This document shows, one piece after another, positions 59,965 through 64,000 of a DNA stretch of 64,000 bases. This DNA comes from Artemia franciscana. Lineage: Eukaryota; Arthropoda; Branchiopoda; Anostraca; Artemiidae. Both the position numbers and the translations under genes were made by a program. Every line of letters starts with the position of its first letter. The stretch's first letter is position 1. Under the pieces are notes generated by a model, which ran no database searches, was not told the origin of the DNA, and worked only from the letters and a program-made list of their open reading frames with translations. The DNA lies in contig NC_088881.1 in NCBI RefSeq assembly GCF_032884065.1, positions 4,914,171-4,978,170 on the forward strand. Reading direction: 5' to 3'.

Positions 59965-62920
59965 TTTAGGATTTTGTAAGATGTCTGTTTTAATAATAGT
60001 GAGTGTTTAGAAGAGTATCAAGTATTTGAGATGAAAGGAATGCATACAAAGTCTATATGTCCAGTTATTTTTGTTTTCTACCTATCAAAAGACAGCAGTG
60101 TTTGAACAGCCATCAGAAGAGAGAAATTTCACTTCACAGAAAAATCCTAAATCAGTCATTGAATTTTTATGCACCCATCTCTATGCTATATTTTTCATGA
60201 ATCTTGGAATATTTGATGGAGGCTGTAAAATTTTGTTCCTTTATTGGGCTTTGAATAAATCATTTTATCTTGGACTGTGGTCTCAAAGAAAGCCTAGATT
60301 TACTTAGAAGCAAATACTGTAAACTGAAACCTGTGTTGTGACTACTCTGCTTTTATAAAGGTTAAACTTGGTGAACTGAATATTTCAAAAATATGTCATC
60401 CACTTTACTTTAAATTAAATACTACCTGCAAGTTTCTATTTATTTCTCTTGTTAAGTTTAGGACATGGGCCTAAATATGAGCCTGATTTAGTTATTAAGC
60501 AAGTTTCTGAAAATCATATTGCCCTAACAACAAAATGTCCCAAGTTCACAAATTAATGCCCAAGAAAACATGTTTAATTTTCATGTAAAATTGGCATTTT
60601 TTATATGCTTATACCTTTGATTGGATACAAGTTTAACCTATTCATAAGCAAATACTATAAAATTCTGCAAACTAAAAAACAAAAATTCCATAAAATTGAA
60701 GACATGAAACCCTTACAATTTTCTATGAATAAGCTGAAATCAGTCAAGTATAAAATAAAAGAAAATCCAGGACAAAACCAAAGTCTTTCTGCTATGCTAA
60801 TTCACAAAACTGTGAATGGGAGGAGGAAGGGAATATATTTTGAAAATCTGGCAAGGGGGGTTCCTTGATGGATATACCAAAATATATATATTTCAATGAA
60901 AATTCCCAAAGTATTTTGCCAAATGTAGGGGAATTCCCTCTCATTCGATACAGATCCATAACTAAAAATCATTTAGTAAGCTCAATTACTTTTCAAGATA
61001 GCCTAGTGAAAAGGCCATCATTTGGAAATTTTAACTAGCCTAGTCTAAAATTATAACCTTAATAGTTCAACTGAATGTCAGGAAGTGATAGGTCTGCTCA
61101 AAAGAGTTTCAATAATCAACTCTACTGTATGCTATATCAGACACTAATGCACTGAAATTAATATAGAAACAGGATATTTAAACCCAATCTAGGTTAATGC
61201 CCACAGATTTATTGCAAAATTAATAGGCTACCTTTCCATTATGAATTTGGCATTAAGTTATTTAAGCAACATTCTACTTTTCTTTTTGTGAACAACATAG
61301 GTCAATTTTAAGATGGGCCTATAGGTTAGCCTAGCTTAATCAATCAGGAAACAATGCAGAAAAAACAATTGTGGAAAAATTCTAATTTAGCTACTTTTTG
61401 CTATCTTGGCAAGAGGTTACATTATTCAAACTATACCCAAGCCAAAGAAGTTTAAACATGCAACTAGAATATCCTATTCATACACCCCTAGAGTGTATCT
61501 AAATTTTTTGATTTCAACATCAGTTCCAAAATATTCTAAGAGTATCCTCTACTGGTCAGTGGCTTTAGCTTGTAAAATATTTACAAGGACTTATGCACAG
61601 GAAGTTATTCTAAATTCAGACCAAATGAGTCTAAAGCACATGTTATCAAAATCTTGGTCGTAATATTTTTTTCTATCTTAATAAGACCTTAGTCACTTCA
61701 AAAGCTTTCCTGGTGAATGTAAAATTTAAGTAACTTCTCTAGTTACTTGATTTTTCACCTGGAACACGCTCTATGTTTAGTTGTTGTGAGGGGGATGATG
61801 GAGTATACAGAATTGACTCTCTTCACTCCAATGTTTAGTTATCAGCAATGACTTCGTTTCTTTTACAAATGATTTACTTTTTAACGATCACTTTAATAAA
61901 AATCGATTTTTACAATAGATGGCATAGCAGTATGTCGTTACTTCACATATTCTTTTTATTTTGTTTTGTTCGTGTCTTTTCTTTCCACGTTTTAATCACG
62001 TTCCTAACCATATTTCAAGCATTCCATTAAGATTCTGCATCTTACAATGAAGAATTTGAGACTTCACTTTCTTTCTCATAATTCTAGCTTAGATTTGTCA
62101 CACGGAAGTAATTTACAATATTGTAACATTTGAAAGCTTTCTGACACCAAAAGAGCTTAGTTTGAGCTCTGTACTTGAAGTCATCAAAGGCAACGGCTTA
62201 CTGTTGCCTGAGTAAAGACCCAAGTTTAAATATATGAGCAGTCCACCACATAATGTAGCATGTTGAGAAAATAATTCTTATTTCATAATATACAAAATAA
62301 TCCCAGTTAGCATATTTTGCACTAGAAAAACCTTTATCTTCACTTATTTCCTTGTATTCCCAGTTTTTCAATCACATTTTTCAATATTTGGGTCTATTCA
62401 CCAAGTCTTGAAAATCGTTTATAGACAAACACACAAGAGCCATCTAGCTAATCTATTCTAACCTAACTTAACCTAATTTATCAGTATTTCCCTATTAACA
62501 CCTTTATGCTAGATGGCAGTGATGGTGTTTAACTTTCATGTATAGACTATTTGAAAACGAATAAATGTAATCAAATCTGTTTATTTTTCCGAGTTTTCTT
62601 TAAAAAATTGTACAACAGTGAAAGAAGTGAAGACAAAGATTCTCTCACTGTAAAACATGTTTACTGAAATTATTTTGCATATTATAACGCAAGAATTGTC
62701 TTCTTAACATGTCTCCTTATGTGGTAGACTGCCCATACATTTATACTAAGACCTCTGGTTGATAACAAGAAAAACTCGTATCTGTTCTTTTTTAAATTTT
62801 GAAAAAAAAACGATTGAAAAAAAATAATTTTCGTGGCGCTGAATGTATGGAAGACGGAAAAACTAGATCTCTGTTGCATTGACACGTCGGCGCTGTGGCA
62901 GCCTTTGTTCGGCTTTGGCT
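59965..62920. other. No gene recognised
   Basis: AT-rich DNA, ORFs below 90 codons with no similarity that I recognise. Confidence 0.5.
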
Positions 62921-62997
62921 AGTAAAGTATTGCGAAAGCAAACTTTGGTTTTGTTTCCTCGCTTTGATTAAACGCTGAAGTTGTTAATCTGTAAGGA

Positions 62998-64000
62998 TCT
63001 TAAAATAAATACTAGGTGCATCAACTCGCAAAAGTTGCAAACCCCTCATTGCAACTAACAAAAGTTGCAAAATCCTTATCGCTGAAGATGATTGTAGCCT
63101 AACAGCCAATCATTACTTAAAAGTTCCCTACATGTCTTACCACCGGAACCAAATTGGTCTTACCATCAAATTCACCGGAAACAAATAATAGGTACACCAA
63201 CTAGCAAAAATTGCGAGCCCCTCATTGCCGAAGATGATTATGAGCTAACAGCCGACGGTTCCTTAGAACTCCCCTATATATCTGACAATTGGTATTGGTC
63301 TATTTCTGGTTTCAGCGTGTACCTTACTAGTGAAGTTGTCAACCCCTTTAAACTTTCAAACTGGTATATATCATGAAGGAATTTTTCTAACAATAACTGG
63401 ATGACATATATTTTGATCAGCTCAACAAGAGCAATCGACTGCCGTTGACAAAAAAATATATCTGTCATAGTTCACAAGTTGACTTTTTTGCTGTAGGCCA
63501 AGTTTCTAAGGTCATCACTTAGAAAGGAGCAAAGGATAAACTCTAATTTCCTTGGCAATGAGAGAAGTTTTAAAGTTTAAGAGGCCTATCTGATGTCATT
63601 TCTGTATCAGCTTATTTTTGGTTTCAGTGTGTACCGTGCTACTGAAGTTGTCAACCCCTTTAAACTTTCAAACTTATATATCTCATGAAGGAATTTTTCT
63701 ACCAAAAAATGGATGACACATGCTTTTATCAGCTCATCAAGAACTATCGACTGCCGTTGAAAAAAATTATCTGTTTCGGTTCAAAAGTTGACTTTTTTGC
63801 CGTAGGCCAAGTTTCTTTTGTCATCCCTTAGAAAGGAGCAAAGGATAAACTCTAATTTTCTTAGTAGTGAGAAAAATTTTAAAGATTAAGAGGCACTTCT
63901 GATACCATTTCTCTACCGCAATCCCAAGTGCAAAAAAACAAATGATAAACTCAGCTGAAATCACGAACAGAAATAGGTAGAAACAATAGATTTTTGGCCC
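62998..64000 (-). repeat. Repeat family X, copy 2 (inverted, runs off the window)
   Basis: Reverse complement of 10,905-11,900: CACCAACTAGCAAAAATTGC, CCGAAGATGATTATGAGCTA, AAAGTTGACTTTTTTGCCGT, AAACTCAGCTGAAATCACGA. Contains an internal ~309-bp duplication (63,305-63,560 and 63,615-63,870; landmark TGAAGTTGTCAACCCCTTTA). Confidence 0.8.

Overview
This is AT-rich, intron-rich eukaryotic DNA, most likely from an arthropod. A branchiopod crustacean is my best guess, but that rests on the general feel of the repeats and on one chitin-binding-like exon, not on a diagnostic marker. The only host gene I recognise securely is a beta-adaptin (the large beta subunit of the AP-1/AP-2 clathrin adaptors). 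It lies on the minus strand, and four coding exons are spread over 36,413-57,995. Codons 1-239 are covered by three exons (57,711-57,995; 54,828-55,073; 50,059-50,252), and codons of about 355-403 by a fourth (36,413-36,559). I could not find the roughly 115 intervening codons or anything after codon 403. The first exon carries a 1-base insertion that makes a stop at codon 57. The locus is therefore either a real gene with assembly errors or a decaying unprocessed copy. Two further minus-strand exon candidates (1,651-1,835, with a hevein/chitin-binding-like Cys pattern, and 16,491-16,637) have compatible splice phases and may belong to another gene.

Nearly everything else is mobile or repetitive DNA. 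0.5-1.6 kb: a fragment of a tandem-repeat element with an exact 84-bp duplication, and a LINE scrap. 2-8 kb: several dispersed repeat families, including a 0.9-kb direct duplication and a 138-bp tandem repeat. 7.8-10.5 kb: a repeat with a complete non-autonomous Helitron inserted in it. 10.9-12.3 kb: another repeat family, which recurs inverted at 63-64 kb. 14.8-15.4 kb: a LINE fragment. 17.4 kb: a tRNA-Ser-derived SINE. 18.1-19.6 kb: a second Helitron that has lost its 3' hairpin. 19.6-23.1 kb and 29.2-35.0 kb: a mobile element built of ~294-bp tandem units, inside a 3.26-kb segmental duplication. 27.2-28.7 kb: a fold-back element and a TIR element. 35-41.9 kb: LINE fragments plus one long CR1-like LINE. 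46-50 kb: a SINE and a LINE split by a full tandem-unit element. 51 kb: another LINE scrap. 54.1 kb: a third SINE.

The most interesting material is in the nested elements. A paralogous empty site defines one Helitron to the base (8,347-10,226, A|T target, two stacked 3' hairpin+CTAG ends). The ~1.78-kb tandem-unit element ends in a small hairpin and sits in an A-run of a LINE reverse transcriptase; it looks like a DINE/Helentron-type non-autonomous element whose body is a young satellite array. A tRNA-Ser SINE family is present in three copies. No CRISPR, rRNA or intact tRNA gene was seen.
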